Source: Poa pratensis (Eukaryota > Streptophyta > Magnoliopsida > Poales > Poaceae). Taken from it: 64,000 nucleotides of DNA. The position numbers and the translations under genes are program-made. Below are positions 1 through 10,506 of this stretch, in pieces. The notes beneath the pieces are model-generated. The model saw only the letters and a program-made list of their open reading frames with translations, did not search any database and had not been told where the DNA came from. How positions within the stretch are numbered: position 1 is the first letter of the stretch; each line of letters starts with the position of its first letter. The stretch lies in assembly GCA_947311845.1 (NCBI GenBank), contig CAMZMU010000123.1:20415759-20479758 (forward strand), written 5' to 3'.

Positions 1-540
1 CCTCAGAAAGACACGCTCGATAACCATCTTGTTACGTATAGTCCAAAATGTCCAGGTCATCGCGGCAAACACTAACCAGAAGAGGCGCCTCCTCTTACCA
101 GTACGGTTCGCCTGCACTTCTAGAAATTCTGCAAGGTCTTGGGCCTACCACTCAGGCGCAAGCGCTTCGGCCAGAAAACTCCACAGGAAGCGAGCTGCGG
201 GGCAAGAGAAAAGAATATGGGTCCCCGACTCGGGGACCGCACATAAGGGACAAGTACCATCCCCTGGGCCAAATCGCTTGACCACCTCCACACCCGAAGG
301 GAGGCGGTCTCGCAGCAACTGCCACGTAAAGATCTTAATCTTCAGTGGCATAGGGGTCTTCCACAAGTGGGAAGTCCACGAGAGCACGGGTCCTCTAAAT
401 AGGGCCCGGTAAGCAGAACGAACTGTGAAACATTTCGAGGGCGAGAGGGTCCAAGAAACACTATCCGGGGCGTCCGAAAGGGAGTATATATGGAAGGGAG
501 GCCAATAGGTACTCCCACTGGTTGGTATTAGTCCATGTAC
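1..540 (-). pseudogene. LINE reverse-transcriptase C-terminal fragment (zf-RVT domain)
   Basis: Read on the minus strand, this encodes the C-terminal part of a plant LINE ORF2: an SVRSAYR-like lead-in, a PLKIKIFTWQ motif, then a zinc-binding CPLC...H...C cluster typical of the zf-RVT domain that follows LINE reverse transcriptases. A TAG stop at about 142-144 interrupts the frame, and LINE-type sequence (WTIRNK motif) continues in frame to the window edge, so the copy is dead and runs off the left end. The reverse transcriptase core and endonuclease are absent from the window. Family membership is clear from the motifs; the exact 5' limit near 540 is uncertain because unrelated repeat sequence begins there. 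Confidence 0.8.
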
Positions 541-564
541 TACGAAGGGAGTATGGAAGGGAGT

Positions 565-751
565 CAGGGGCGGAGGCAGGATCTGAGCTAAAGGGGGGCC
601 AATTAGTATAATTTTCACATGAGGGGGGCCGGACAGACTAGTTAGCACATAATCACGCTTAAAAATGGCTAAAACCATGGATTTGTACCATGCTGCAGCT
701 TGTCATAGGGGGGGCCAGGGCCCCTGCTGGTCCCCCCTAGCTCCGCCCCTG
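565..751. mobile_element. Small hAT-like MITE
   Basis: The element starts CAGGGGCGGAGGC and ends with the complement form GCTCCGCCCCTG, giving terminal inverted repeats of about 12 bp around a 187-bp non-coding body with G-rich and C-rich ends. Flanks share GGGAGT on both sides (559-564 and 752-757), a possible degraded target duplication; a hAT element would be expected to give 8 bp. There is no coding capacity. The superfamily is inferred from the terminal sequence only. Confidence 0.5.
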
Positions 752-840
752 GGGAGTACCATCCTACGAAGTACTCCTACGAATGAGTATTAGTCCATGT
801 ACTGAAGAATATTGACTTAATTGTGCCACAAACTTTTATA

Positions 841-943
841 CTCACTCCGTTCATGAAATGATGTTTCTACATAGCCTAAATTTTTATTTATGTACACACT
901 AAATCAATGTCTACATACATACTCCTTTTGTGGACAGAGTGAG
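841..943. mobile_element. Stowaway-type MITE (Tc1/Mariner)
   Basis: A 103-bp element with ends CTCACTCCGTTCATG and GGACAGAGTGAG, flanked by TA on both sides (839-840 and 944-945). TA target duplication and CTCCCTCCGT-like ends are the signature of Stowaway MITEs. It is non-coding and lies in repeat unit A. Confidence 0.8.
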
Positions 944-945
944 TA

Positions 946-1442
946 TTGGCCGAGAGATACAAGGAAGTACGGGTACGAGTCCTAGGGAAGCACCCTAGCT
1001 AGCTAGGTAGAATATCATCCTGCCTGATCTTGCTTCGTCGTCGTGTGATCGTGTCGAGTCTGCCTGCGTTAGATAGATGCAGAAGGCGACTGGGACGCAA
1101 GAGTAGTGGCGTAGCATACCGATGCACGAACAGTGATCCCCTTTTGAAATTTGAGGGGCAACGTGAACGAGTTTTCCTGATGCCTTTCTGCGACGGCACA
1201 TGAGATTTGTCAAGCAAGGTACTCCTATCATGCATGGTCGATGGATGAAGCAGTACGAAACTCTAGTAGGAGCCAGGTGGGTAACATGACAGACATTCAA
1301 CAAGACAGGAGCCTGAAATGAATTTCCGCATGCGTCTTCCCTGCATGTAACATGCAAACGATTCTGATACGAAACGTGTAGCCTCGTAGACTTAGGGCAG
1401 AAATAAGGATCAGGATAACGACCACGTGTGTGAGGCAGTATC
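946..1442. repeat. Segment P/Q of the local duplication, copy A
   Basis: This stretch is a diverged copy of 13900-14230 (copy B) and 27530-27960 (copy C). Shared landmarks are the run around CCGATGCAC..AGTGA, TTTGAAATTTGAGG, TTCTGATGCCTTTC and ACCACGTG. No gene is supported here: open frames on the minus strand are short and have no recognisable domain. It continues past the Harbinger-like insertion at 2677-2735 with CACTCTCTAACAAAGCGTGC, which also occurs near 20735 and 28370. Confidence 0.75.
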
Positions 1443-1445
1443 TTA

Positions 1446-2676
1446 GAGCATCTCTGACAGTTGTCCTAACTTATAGGGTGTCAAATGGTGAAAATCGGTC
1501 TCCAGCAGCTACCCTATTTTATGGCGTGCCCTAAAAAATTATAAAGCAGATGTAAACTTGGGCCCTTGGTGTTGTATATTTGCAGCATGGGAGGCCGTGC
1601 CGCAAAGCATGCAGCTCGCGCACGCAGCCAACTGCAGCCCTGAAATATCCCCGCGCCGGCGCCGCTTCTCATTTCCCCTTCCCCACACGCGACCGCTCGC
1701 AGCCGTCCCACCGCTGATGCCAAATCCACCGCCCCCTCGCCGTCTAAGACAAGATCCGCCGCACCCTTACCGTCCCCGACCACCCAATCGCCCGTCCCTG
1801 CTACCCAATCGCCGTGCCCCGCCGTGAGTCGCCGTCCCCGCATACCGATGCAACACCGGACGATGAGAGGCTTCGTCGGTGTTCGGCTCCGTCCGTCCGG
1901 CCGCTGGGCCGCCGAAATCACGGTGGTTGGCATCTGCTGGTGGATGGGAACCTTTGACACGGCGGAACTAGCCGTGAGGGCGTGCGACGCAGCGGCGTGG
2001 AGGTTCGCCCGCCCGCGCGTGGAGCTCAACTTCCCTGACGTGGAGTCGCGGGAGGAGGCCGAGTTCCTCATGCCGCCGCTGCAGATCGTCGACTTCAATG
2101 CTGCGCGGCAGATCCGCGAGAGGATAAACCGCCGCGCCGCCCAGATCGACGAGTGGCGGATAGATGGGCTCCGCCGCGACCACACACCCCGAGCTCTTAC
2201 AGGCGGAGCGCGACTTCTACACGGCGAGGAAGAAGAAGTAGGCATCGGAAGTTGACCCCTCCACTACTATGCGCCGTCGAAGGACATCGGCGGCTCAGAT
2301 TCATCAGACCTCAACTCGAGCTTCTGGGATGGCTGGGACGAGGATGAGGACGACTTCGACTTTGGCTCGGATTAGGTTAATTAGTTTAGTCTTGTTTAGG
2401 TTAATTTCATTATGTCTTAAGTTAAATCCTCAAAGTTTTGATTAATTTGGGTCAAGTTGTTGCAGTTTCTGTGTAAAATGTTGTTGAAATGTTTAAATTT
2501 CTATTGCATTTGGTTTATTACGGCTAGTTTATGCCCTAAAATAGGGGCAGCCGTTGTAGTAGTTGTGCCCTAAAATAGGGCAGCTGGTAAAGCTGGCATC
2601 GTTTTGATGCCCTATATCTCCAAGCAGGTGCCCTATAATGAAATCCCACGCTCTAGGGCAGCTGTTAATAATTCTC
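1446..2676. mobile_element. PIF/Harbinger-like non-autonomous element carrying an AP2 relic
   Basis: Left end GAGCATCTCTGACAGTTG and right end, read inverted, GAGAATTATTAACAGCTG are related terminal inverted repeats. TTA flanks both sides (1443-1445 and 2677-2679), the 3-bp target duplication of PIF/Harbinger elements. The duplicated copy at about 20710-20740 lacks the 1.2-kb body and has one TTA at the same place, which supports the ends. No transposase is present. The body is GC-rich at the left, holds an AP2-domain coding relic, and has an AT-rich right part with the motif CCCTAAAATAGGG. Confidence 0.7.
1848..2375 (+). pseudogene. AP2/ERF-domain protein relic inside a transposon
   Basis: The open frame from the ATG at 1848 to 2255 encodes an AP2-like fold in its first 65 residues: RGFVGVR, then GRWAAEI, then [18 protein letters not shown], ending ELNFPD. 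In genuine ERF proteins this domain binds GCC-box or DRE DNA in the nucleus. Here the RAYD element reads RACD, and the frame is lost after about 2170. A typical acidic C terminus (SFWDGWDEDEDDFDFGSD) is still legible in another frame and ends at the TAG at 2373-2375, so at least one frameshift separates the two parts. It lies wholly inside a Harbinger-like element, and similar AP2-like genes are common passengers in Triticeae elements. Transcription or DNA binding is not implied. Confidence 0.7.
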
Positions 2677-2740
2677 TTAATGTCATAAGCGAAGATCACT
2701 CTCTAACAAAGCGTGCTTATTACCCATCCTTTACTGGTCC

Positions 2741-4075
2741 TTTTTTTTTTGAATGTTAGCAGGAGAACGGCTAAATTCAATGAATAGATAGAAGGTTGGT
2801 CCATTTTATGAGGGAAACCGGACCCAAAAACCATACAACACACACAACCTAGCGAGGCACGAACCCTTCTGGCCGGATCCACCTCCAAAACGATGCCCCC
2901 AAGAGGAACACAACGCTGAAAGGCGCCGCCATCGCCCGATCTACAAGTAGGTCAAGGGTTTCCCTAGAGCACGTCGAAAAATACAAAGTGGGAACAGCTA
3001 CATCGATGCCTCCAACGAGGGAGCGACGCTCGAAGGCACCGCCATCGACGACTCCGGCCACAGCTGGAGTACAGCTTTCTCCGGCAGTCTCACCTGCATA
3101 GGCCGAACCAAGGATCCAAACCAGTCAACACATCAAACCACTACCCTGCCTCCACGGCCAACCACACTTCCCCGGCAAGCTCGAAGTGCTTCCACCTTGC
3201 AGCCACGTCCCCCACTGAACGGAGGATGCAACCTCCGCTGCGACGCCATTCTTCTCCCAACGGAAGGATGCAACCAAATACTAGGCGCCATTCGTCTCCT
3301 CGAGGATGCAACGCATGCGGGCCATTCATCTCCCGCGGAGGATGTAACGACCGCAGCGGCGGCATTCCCCTCCCTCCAGCCATCCACCATCTCTCCCACG
3401 CAATGGGCATTGAGGAGCCCGCAGCACGTCTTGCTTGCCGAACCACCTTCGGGAGGATGCAACGCAGCCGACACCGCGACGGCGCCATTCGTCTCCCACC
3501 TCTCCTGGCCGCACCGCGGACTAGCATCCTCTGCCCCACAATACCGAGAGCAAGCAGCGCCGCCCCTTCCTGACCTCCTGCCCCAACAAGCCGCAGCCAC
3601 GCTGAGCAGCAACCGGGCCGAGATCTAGCCCTCGTCACCCCCAGCCGCACAGCACCGGTTTCCCGAGCGCACGGTGGACGTCGACGTCCTCGGAACGCCG
3701 CGGCCCGCCAACCCAGATCGGGCCCAGTTGGGCCCAGATCGGGCCTGGCCGACGCATCTCGCCCAGCACCGGCGCTGCCGTCGTCGCCCGCCGCCAGCTC
3801 CACCATCGTGCCCTGCTTGTCCGCGCCCCTGCTCTCCCGCACCTCCAGGGCCTCCCCGCGCGCGACCAGGCCGACGCCGCTCCTCCCGCTCGCAGGTGCG
3901 TCGCCGCGGTGCGCCTTCACTGCCCGCCCACCTTTGGCGAGCCGGGCGCCGCCACCGCCGCCGGCGTCGGCGGCGGCGACGGCCAGGAGAGCGCGGATCA
4001 GAGGTCTTTTTGTTAGGGTTTAGGAGGCCCCCGGAGCCGGTCGAGCGGAGCGACCCGGGAGGCGAGGGATCCGTG
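2741..4075 (-). mobile_element. Non-autonomous poly(A) retroposon with internal 45-bp-type repeats
   Basis: Read on the minus strand, the element begins near 4075 with a GC-rich leader (CCTCCTAAACCCTAAC), passes through about 400 bp of GC-rich sequence and several imperfect units of the form GGAGACGAATGGCG...GTTGCATCCTCC (about 3200-3500), and ends in a 3' region closing with CTCCTGCTAACATTC and ten A residues (T run at 2741-2750). Several overlapping open frames exist but none shows a known domain and all look like GC-rich chance frames. The same family recurs at 58497-61912. The poly(A) tail argues for LINE-driven retroposition. The 5' end is approximate and no target duplication was found. 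Confidence 0.55.
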
Positions 4076-4078
4076 TCC

Positions 4079-4195
4079 GTGTGGATGGAATTGGAATGGT
4101 TGGCCCCAAGGCCCCAAGTATCCGTGTGGATGGAATTGGAATGGTTGGCCCCCAAGGCCCCAAGTATCCGTGTGGATGGAATTGGAATGGTTGGG
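4079..4195. repeat. Tandem repeat, 45-46 bp unit, about 2.5 copies
   Basis: The unit beginning GTGTGGATGGAATTGGAATG is repeated at a 45-46 bp spacing, with CCCCAAGGCCCCAAG between. The corresponding place in copy C (about 28780) has only one GGATGGAATTGGAATGG, so the expansion is specific to copy A. Confidence 0.9.
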
Positions 4196-4781
4196 TTGCG
4201 CACTGTATCGTGCTTTCTTTGTCCGGCTTACTTCGGCCACGCAATTATGCAGGTCACAGTGTGACACACCAGCCACCCGTACGAGTCCGTATATATACTT
4301 GCACTTGCATGATGAAAATGTAAAAAAAAAAAAAAAAAAGCTGATGGCTCCATGTTAAAGCGTTAACTGGGAGCTGGTGGAGAATTTTAGTTTGGTCCCG
4401 ATTTAAGGTGCAGTCAAGCCGTTCGATAGAAGGAGAAGAAAAAAGGGAGAGCAAGAAAGCACACACACACATGAATTTGATCTGTAGTGGCGCAATCAGT
4501 GCATGCATACACTCGGGGTTCTCTTTTCTGAAGCCGGATCGGAGAAGATGGCCTCAAAAAGGAGCATGTCTATGCATGCATGGCTGCTCGATCTAGAAAC
4601 AAGTGTGATCTTCTTGGGAGATTACTGGTCTGCGCTTTGTTGATGGTCCAAGTGCATGTACCTCCATCTTGAGGGTTGCTGGTTAATCTATCTATAAAGC
4701 TCTCTCGTGTCTTTAGAAAACAAAATCATTATCCGGTGCTCAGTGAAAAGGCTGCAAAGAAATCTTCTTAGATGCTGTTTA

Positions 4782-5266
4782 TGTTGTAAACGATAGCAAA
4801 GAAACGACGAAGAGCGGAACGATCAAACCAAAGGGGACACGAGATTTAACGTGGAAAACCTCTCCAAACAAAGGAGAGGAAAAAACCACGGGCGCCAGCC
4901 AGCAATACTTCACTATATCGGGTGAGGTTACAAACGCCGTGGGTTTACAATGTGTGGCTTACCCCAAAACGGCGGCTTACAAGAGGAATATATAACATCA
5001 AACCCTAGGTCGGCTGCAGTCCAACCCGGAATCAATCCCACCTCGGCGGTAGTACCGCTTAACCCAGCGGTACTACCGCTGGGGTGGGCTGGTTCGTCTC
5101 TTCCCACCTCAGCGGTACCGGCGGCGGTACCGCCAGCGGTACCAGTCGGTACCGGACAAGGCGTCAGACGGCCATTCTGGCGGTAGCGGTGGCGGCAGCT
5201 CTCGAGCGGTAGTACCGCTTAACCCAGCGGTACTACCGCTGGAATTTGGAACACCATAAAACAACA
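4782..5266 (-). repeat. 3' LTR of Copia-1
   Basis: The 485-bp LTR has TG..CA ends. Its U3 part carries two perfect hairpin-forming inverted repeats (AGCGGTAGTACCGCT, six-base loop, AGCGGTACTACCGCT), near 5047-5082 and 5208-5240. The U5 side near 4790-4930 is shared with the Copia-2 LTR, but the U3 side is not. Confidence 0.97.
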
Positions 5267-5360
5267 CTCCACCTTGAGACAAATTCCATCTTGTAGCATG
5301 AAGAGAACTTCACCCTGAAAACAACAAAGAAACACCTTCGGCGCCAAATAGCCTCTTGGG

Positions 5361-8300
5361 CTAGACAGTGATACCAACTAAGCCCGAGCAAAGCTCGAAC
5401 TTAGTAACAGGAACTGGCTTTGTCATCATATCAGCAGGATTATCATGAGTACTTATCTTGCATACCTTCAGTTTACCTTTTGCAACAACATCACGCACAT
5501 AATGGTATTTGACGTCAATGTGCTTTGTTCTCTCATGGAACATCTGATCCTTGGTAAGGTAAATAGCACTCTGACTATCACAAAACAGGTTAATGCAAGT
5601 ATCATCTCCACAAAGCTCAGCAAACAAACCTTTCAGCCAAACCGATTCTTTACATGCTTCAGCAATAGCCATGTACTCTGCTTCAGTGGTAGACTGGGCA
5701 ACAACAGATTGTAACGTTGCCCTCCAACTCACGGCACAACCACCAAGCGTGAACACATAACCTGTGAGGGATCTCCTCTTATCCAAATCGGCAGCAAAAT
5801 CTGAATCCACATAGCCTACGAGTCCCTCATCAGTCTTGCCGAACTTGAGGCAAGCATTGGATGTGCCACGAAGGTACCTGAAAATCCACTGAACAGCCTT
5901 CCAATGTTCTTTACCAGGATTAGCCATATATCTACTAACCAAACTCATAGCATATGATAAATCTGGACGTGAGCAAACCATGGCATACATTAAAGAACCA
6001 ACAGCACTAGAATATGGAACTCTAGACATGTACTCAAAATCCTCATCCGTACTAGGACATTGTTCAGCTGACAATTTAAAGTGAGGAGCAATAGGAGTAC
6101 TAACAGACTTTGCATCATGCATGTTAAAACGATGAAGAACTTTCTTAATGTAATTTTGCTGACTAAGAAACAACAAACCAGAATTTCTGTCACGGGTAAT
6201 CTCCATACCTAGAATTTTCTTAGCAGCACCAAGATCCTTCATCTCAAACTCGCTACTCAACTGTGACTTGAGAGCAGCGATATCTTTCTTGCTCTTGGCA
6301 GCAATCAACATATCATCAACATATAATAACAGGTATATAGGTGATCCATTAACAAACTTAATGTACACACAGCTATCAAATTCAGACCTCTTAAAGCCAT
6401 GTGACAACATAAAAGAATCAAACCTTTTATACCACTGACGAGGAGATTGTTTCAAACCGTATAAGGACCTTTTCAACTTACACACAAGATCCTCCTTACC
6501 AGGCACTATGAACCCTTCTGGCTGGTCCATGTATATCTCCTCCTCCAACTCTCCATGCAGAAACGCAGTCTTTACATCTAACTGCTCAAGCTCAAGATCA
6601 CGCATAGCAACAATACCAAAAATGTACGAATTGAACTATGCTTAACAACTGGAGAGAAAACATCATTATAATCAACACCTGGAATTTGACTGAAGCCTTT
6701 TGCAACTAACCTTGCCTTAAACCTCGGAGGCTCGCTAGGAGATAAACCCTCCTTTCTCTTGAAGATCCACTTACAGCGGACTGCCTTCTTTTTCTTAGGC
6801 AAGCGCACAACTTCCCATGTGCCATTCTTATCGAGTGACTGCATTTCTTCTTGCATAGCAGCAAGCCACTTCTCGCGGTCACCGGAACCAATAGCTTCAG
6901 TATAGGTGGACGGCTCATGTCCGTGCTCCACCTGTTCTGCACAACTCAGAGCATAATCAACAATGTTACACTCTTCAATTAAACGTGGTCGAGGACCACA
7001 ATTCCTCCTGTTCCTACGAGCAGCAATAGACTGTTGTGGCTGCAAAACAGGGGGTGAGTTCTGAACATTATTATTATCAGAATCAGAAGAACAGAATCAT
7101 CAGAACCAGCAGAATCAGGATCAGAATCATCTGAAGTAGCAGCACCATCATTGTCAACAGTGACATTTTCCTTTTCAACAGAGTGCTCCACCTCGACACG
7201 AACCTGCTCCTCAGAAAAATCTGGCAAAACATCTGAGGACAACTTATCAAAGTACATAACAGATTCATTGAAAACAACACTCCTGCTCATAAAGCCTTTT
7301 TAGTTTCGGGATTCCACAACTTGTATCCTTTTACACCCGAACCATAACCAATGAACACACACTTAATAGCTCTCGGCTCTAACTTTCCATTATCAACATG
7401 AGCATAAGCAGTGCAGCCGAAAACTTTAAGTTGTGAATAATCAGCAGGAGAATCTGACCATACCTCAATGGGAGTTTTCTTGTCGAGGGGAATAGATGGT
7501 GACCTGTTTATCAAGTAGCAGGCGGTGGCAGCCGCCTCAGCCCAAAAACGCTTACTCATGCGAGCGTTGGAGATCATGCAGCGAGCCTTGGAGATGATGG
7601 TCCTGTTCATCCGCTCCGCTACACCATTCTGCTGAGGCGTGTACGGGATGGTGAGGTGCCTGACAATGCCTTCTTTCCTGCAATAATCATTAAAGGCATT
7701 CGAACAAAATTCGCCACCATTGTCAGTACGAAGTAATTTCACCTTCCTTTCTGTTTGCCTTTCAATCATAGCTTTCCACTCTTTAAAAGCAGCAAACGTA
7801 TCATCCTTATTTTTCATGAAATAAGGCCAAACTCTTCTAGAGTAATCATCAATAATGGTAAGCATATAACGAGCACCACCATAAGAGGGCTTACGAGATG
7901 GCCCCCAAACATCAGCATGTACATAATCAAGTGTACCTTTGGTGGTGTGACAGAAGCATTAAACTTAACTCTTGTGTGCTTACCGAAAATGCAGTGTTCA
8001 CAGAACTGCATCTTACCCAAACTGCATCCTTGCAGCAAGTCTCTCTTGATCAATTCTGCCATACCAAGTTCACTCATATGTCCAAGACGCTTATGCCAAA
8101 GGTTAGTTTTACTAGCGTCATCATGAGAAACAGCAGCAACAGTACCAGATAACGTGCTACCTCTAAGAACATATAACTTAGCAGAATTCATATCACCAAC
8201 CATAACTATGAGAGAACCTTTTGATACCTTTAGGAGTTTATTTCCTCCTTTGTACTTGTACCCGTCACAGTCAAGGGTACTGAGCGAGATCAAATTTCTT

Positions 8301-9405
8301 GCCATGGTTGGTATGTGTTTCACTCCCGTCAGCGTGCGTGTCATACCGTCATGTGTCTTGACCTGAACGGAACCAACAACAATGTTGCATTGCTGGTCGT
8401 TCCCACACGCACGAAATCTCCAGTCTGCACTAACTCATAAGAACTGAACCAATCTTTGTTACAGCAAATATGAAAAGAACATGCAGTATCTAGAATCCAT
8501 TCATCCTGACGAGAAACACATGCAGCTAAAACAGCTAGGCATCGCCATCAGAACTACCATCAACAACAGAAGCCTCACCGGTATCATTACCTTCATTATT
8601 TTTCGGTTGGTAAGTACCTTTTCTTTTCTCCTTGTTCTGCAACTTCCAACAATCATCAATGACATGATTAGATTTCTTACAATACCTGCAGAACTTGTCT
8701 CGTCCTTTGGACTTTGAGCGACCTGTCACCCTTGCTCTTGTCTCTGTTGTTGTTGTGGTAGTGGTTATCTCGCTGCTCAGGCCTCCCTCGGACCTGCAAA
8801 GCATCGCCCTTGGAGGACGACGACTCCTCTTTCTGTACCATACCTTTCATCTTTTCCCTGGCAAGCAGGGCCTCATATACTTCCGCGGTGGTTAGTTCAT
8901 CACGGCTTAACAGTATGGTATCACGAAAATTTGCAAAGGAATTTGGCAGCGAGCATAGAAGTAAAAGTGCTAGATCTTCATCATCGTACTTTACCTCCAT
9001 CGACACTAGGTCAGAAACGATCTCCTTAAAGATCGATAAGTGATTCATTACCGAACCACCTTCTTGCAACTTGTGCGTGAACAACTTCATCTTCACATGC
9101 ATCTTGCTGGTGAGATCTTTGGACATGCAGATCGACTCCAGCTTAGCCCACAGTGCCGCTGCGGTTTTCTCCTGGAGTACTTCTTGCAGAATATCATTAG
9201 ATAGATGAAGTTGAATAAGCGATAAAGCCTTACGGTCTTTCCGCTTCTCATCGGCGGTCCATGCCGCCGCATCCTTGTCGCCGAATTTCTCCAGCGCCTC
9301 GTCAAGATCATTGGACTGTGCGAGGATCGCACGCATCTTGACCTGCCACAGCGAAAATCTCGTCTTGTAGTCCAGCGCCGGTAGATCGAACTTCATCGAT
9401 GCCAT
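5361..9405 (-). pseudogene. Copia-1 gag-pol polyprotein, several frameshifts
   Basis: Minus-strand coding region for the Copia polyprotein that would package and insert the element. GAG begins at the ATG at 9405 (MASMKFDLPALDY) and remains open to about 8710. A CX2CX4HX4C zinc knuckle follows near 8660-8700. Protease has a WILDTACSFH-type active site near 8480. Integrase has the HHCC pre-domain (LWHKRLGH), then D, D and E catalytic positions around 7840, 7720 and 7620. Reverse transcriptase has YVDD at about 6311-6325, and RNase H (GYVDSDF, EAEYMA) ends at the stop at 5361. Breaks are seen near 8710, between protease and integrase (about 7937), near 7090 and near 6620, so no full polyprotein can be made. 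Two of these breaks also occur in Copia-2. Confidence 0.95.
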
Positions 9406-9454
9406 CCAAAACCCTAATCTGAAAACAGATCTGAAACAGGGCTCTGATACCACT

Positions 9455-9941
9455 TGTTGTAAACGATAGCAAAGAAACGACGAAGAGCGGAACGATCAAA
9501 CCAAAGGGGACACGAGATTTAACGTGGAAAACCTCTCCAAACAAAGGAGAGGAAAAAACCACGGGCGCCAGCCAGCAATACTTCACTATATCGGGTGAGG
9601 TTACAAACGCCGTGGGTTTACAATGTGTGGCTTACCCCAAAACGGCGGCTTACAAGAGGAATATATAGACATCAAACCCTAGGTCGGCTGCAGTCCAACC
9701 CGGAAACAATCCCACCTCGGCGGTAGTACCGCTTAACCCAGCGGTACTACCGCTGGGGTGGGCTGGTTCGTCTCTTCCCACCTCAGCGGTACCGGCGGCG
9801 GTACCGCCAGCGGTACCAGTCGGTACCGGACAAGTGCGTCAGACGGCCATTCTGGCGGTAGCGGTGGCGGCAGCTCTCGAGCGGTAGTACCGCTTAACCC
9901 AGCGGTACTACCGCTGGAATTTGGAACACCATAAAACAACA
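9455..9941 (-). repeat. 5' LTR of Copia-1
   Basis: The 487-bp partner of 4782-5266, almost identical to it. The primer-binding site lies immediately inside, at about 9441-9452. The same pair of GCGGTAGTACCGC hairpins is present. Confidence 0.97.
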
Positions 9942-10182
9942 GTTTACACAGAACAACTGGGAGATCTCATGAAATAGTCCACTGCTACTCGTACAGAAAG
10001 AACGAGGAGGTACAGAACATTTTTGTTTTCGAGAATGGAGCTACAAAAAATGGCTATTATGAATTATGATACTCTCCACTTGCCTGCACAAATGAGTCCA
10101 CTACTACTCGTACTAGTTTATCCTATTAGTTACAGCAGATGTAAAACAACTTGAAAACAAAAAAATCTTGACATGGTGCGAT

Positions 10183-10472
10183 TCACATATGGATCAAGTG
10201 GAGAAATAGACACAAAGCGAACCCGGACATGATTTTCCGTGGTTTGTTATTCAGAGGTGACGACTCTGAGACGCTTCCGGCAGGGCCATCCGCCGTAGAA
10301 ACTCCGGGGAGTACTGTGAAGGACCCTGCTTGCACCGACGAGCTCGGAGGGGGTTCCGGTATGTCACCGCCTACTTCTGCGGGTGCTGGTGCAGATAACA
10401 GAGGGAGAGATGTCGAGTATTCACGGTTCACAGTCGTCGGTGGGGCGGTGAGTAGAGGAACTTGATGTGGTC
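10183..10472 (-). pseudogene. Isolated last exon of a LysM receptor-like gene (LYP), copy A
   Basis: This 290-bp segment is a diverged copy of exon 5 of the intact gene at 29634-29920. On the minus strand it keeps a CAG splice acceptor before GACCACATCAAG, an open frame with no internal stop, the Pro/Ser/Ala-rich linker (APAPAE, PEPPPSSSVQ) and the hydrophobic GPI-signal-like end (SGFALCLFLHLIHM) before the TGA at 10183-10185. It is one codon longer than the intact exon. Exons 1-4 are absent: homology to copy C stops at about 10500, and the next sequence matches segment T from beyond the gene (34404 onwards). So a deletion removed the LysM domains. It cannot make a LysM protein by itself. Confidence 0.9.
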
Positions 10473-10506
10473 CTGCGTGGAACAAACTGTCAGAAACAAA
10501 AACATG

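Larger units (their letters stand above)
4782..9941 (-). mobile_element. Copia LTR retrotransposon, copy 1 (complete, frameshifted)
   Basis: The element is 5160 bp with two LTRs (4782-5266 and 9455-9941) that differ by about one substitution and two 1-bp indels, so the insertion is recent. GTTTA flanks both sides (4777-4781 and 9942-9946). Next to the 5' LTR, on the minus strand, is TGGTATCAGAGC (initiator methionine tRNA primer site, two bases from the LTR). A purine-rich tract ending CAAGGTGGAG abuts the 3' LTR. The order GAG, protease, integrase, reverse transcriptase, RNase H is the Copia order. Copia-2 (43487-48300) has nearly the same body. The lineage looks Tnt1/Tork-like from the protease DTA motif; no family name is assigned. 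Confidence 0.97.
4196..10182. repeat. Segment R of the local duplication, copy A (split by Copia-1)
   Basis: 4196-4781 and 9942-10182 together match 28795-29633 of copy C, the region just downstream of the LysM gene. Shared landmarks include CACTGTATCGTGCTTT, GATCACAGTGTGACACACCAGCC and GAAAAGGCTGCAAAGAAATC. A Copia element was inserted at 4782-9941. No gene is seen in the flanking parts. Confidence 0.85.

Noticed and set aside
995..1357. A 120-residue minus-strand frame in copy A
   Set aside because: The matching region in copies B and C does not keep the frame and there is no domain.
3141..4264. Long overlapping open frames on both strands, including 196- and 259-residue frames
   Set aside because: High GC gives frames on all strands; compositions are Arg/Pro/Gly/Ala-rich and no domain is present. 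They lie within a retroposon.
5047..5240. Repeated GCGGTAGTACCGC hairpins, considered as a CRISPR-like or satellite array
   Set aside because: They are part of the Copia-1 U3 and recur in both LTRs; spacing is irregular and the host is a plant nucleus.
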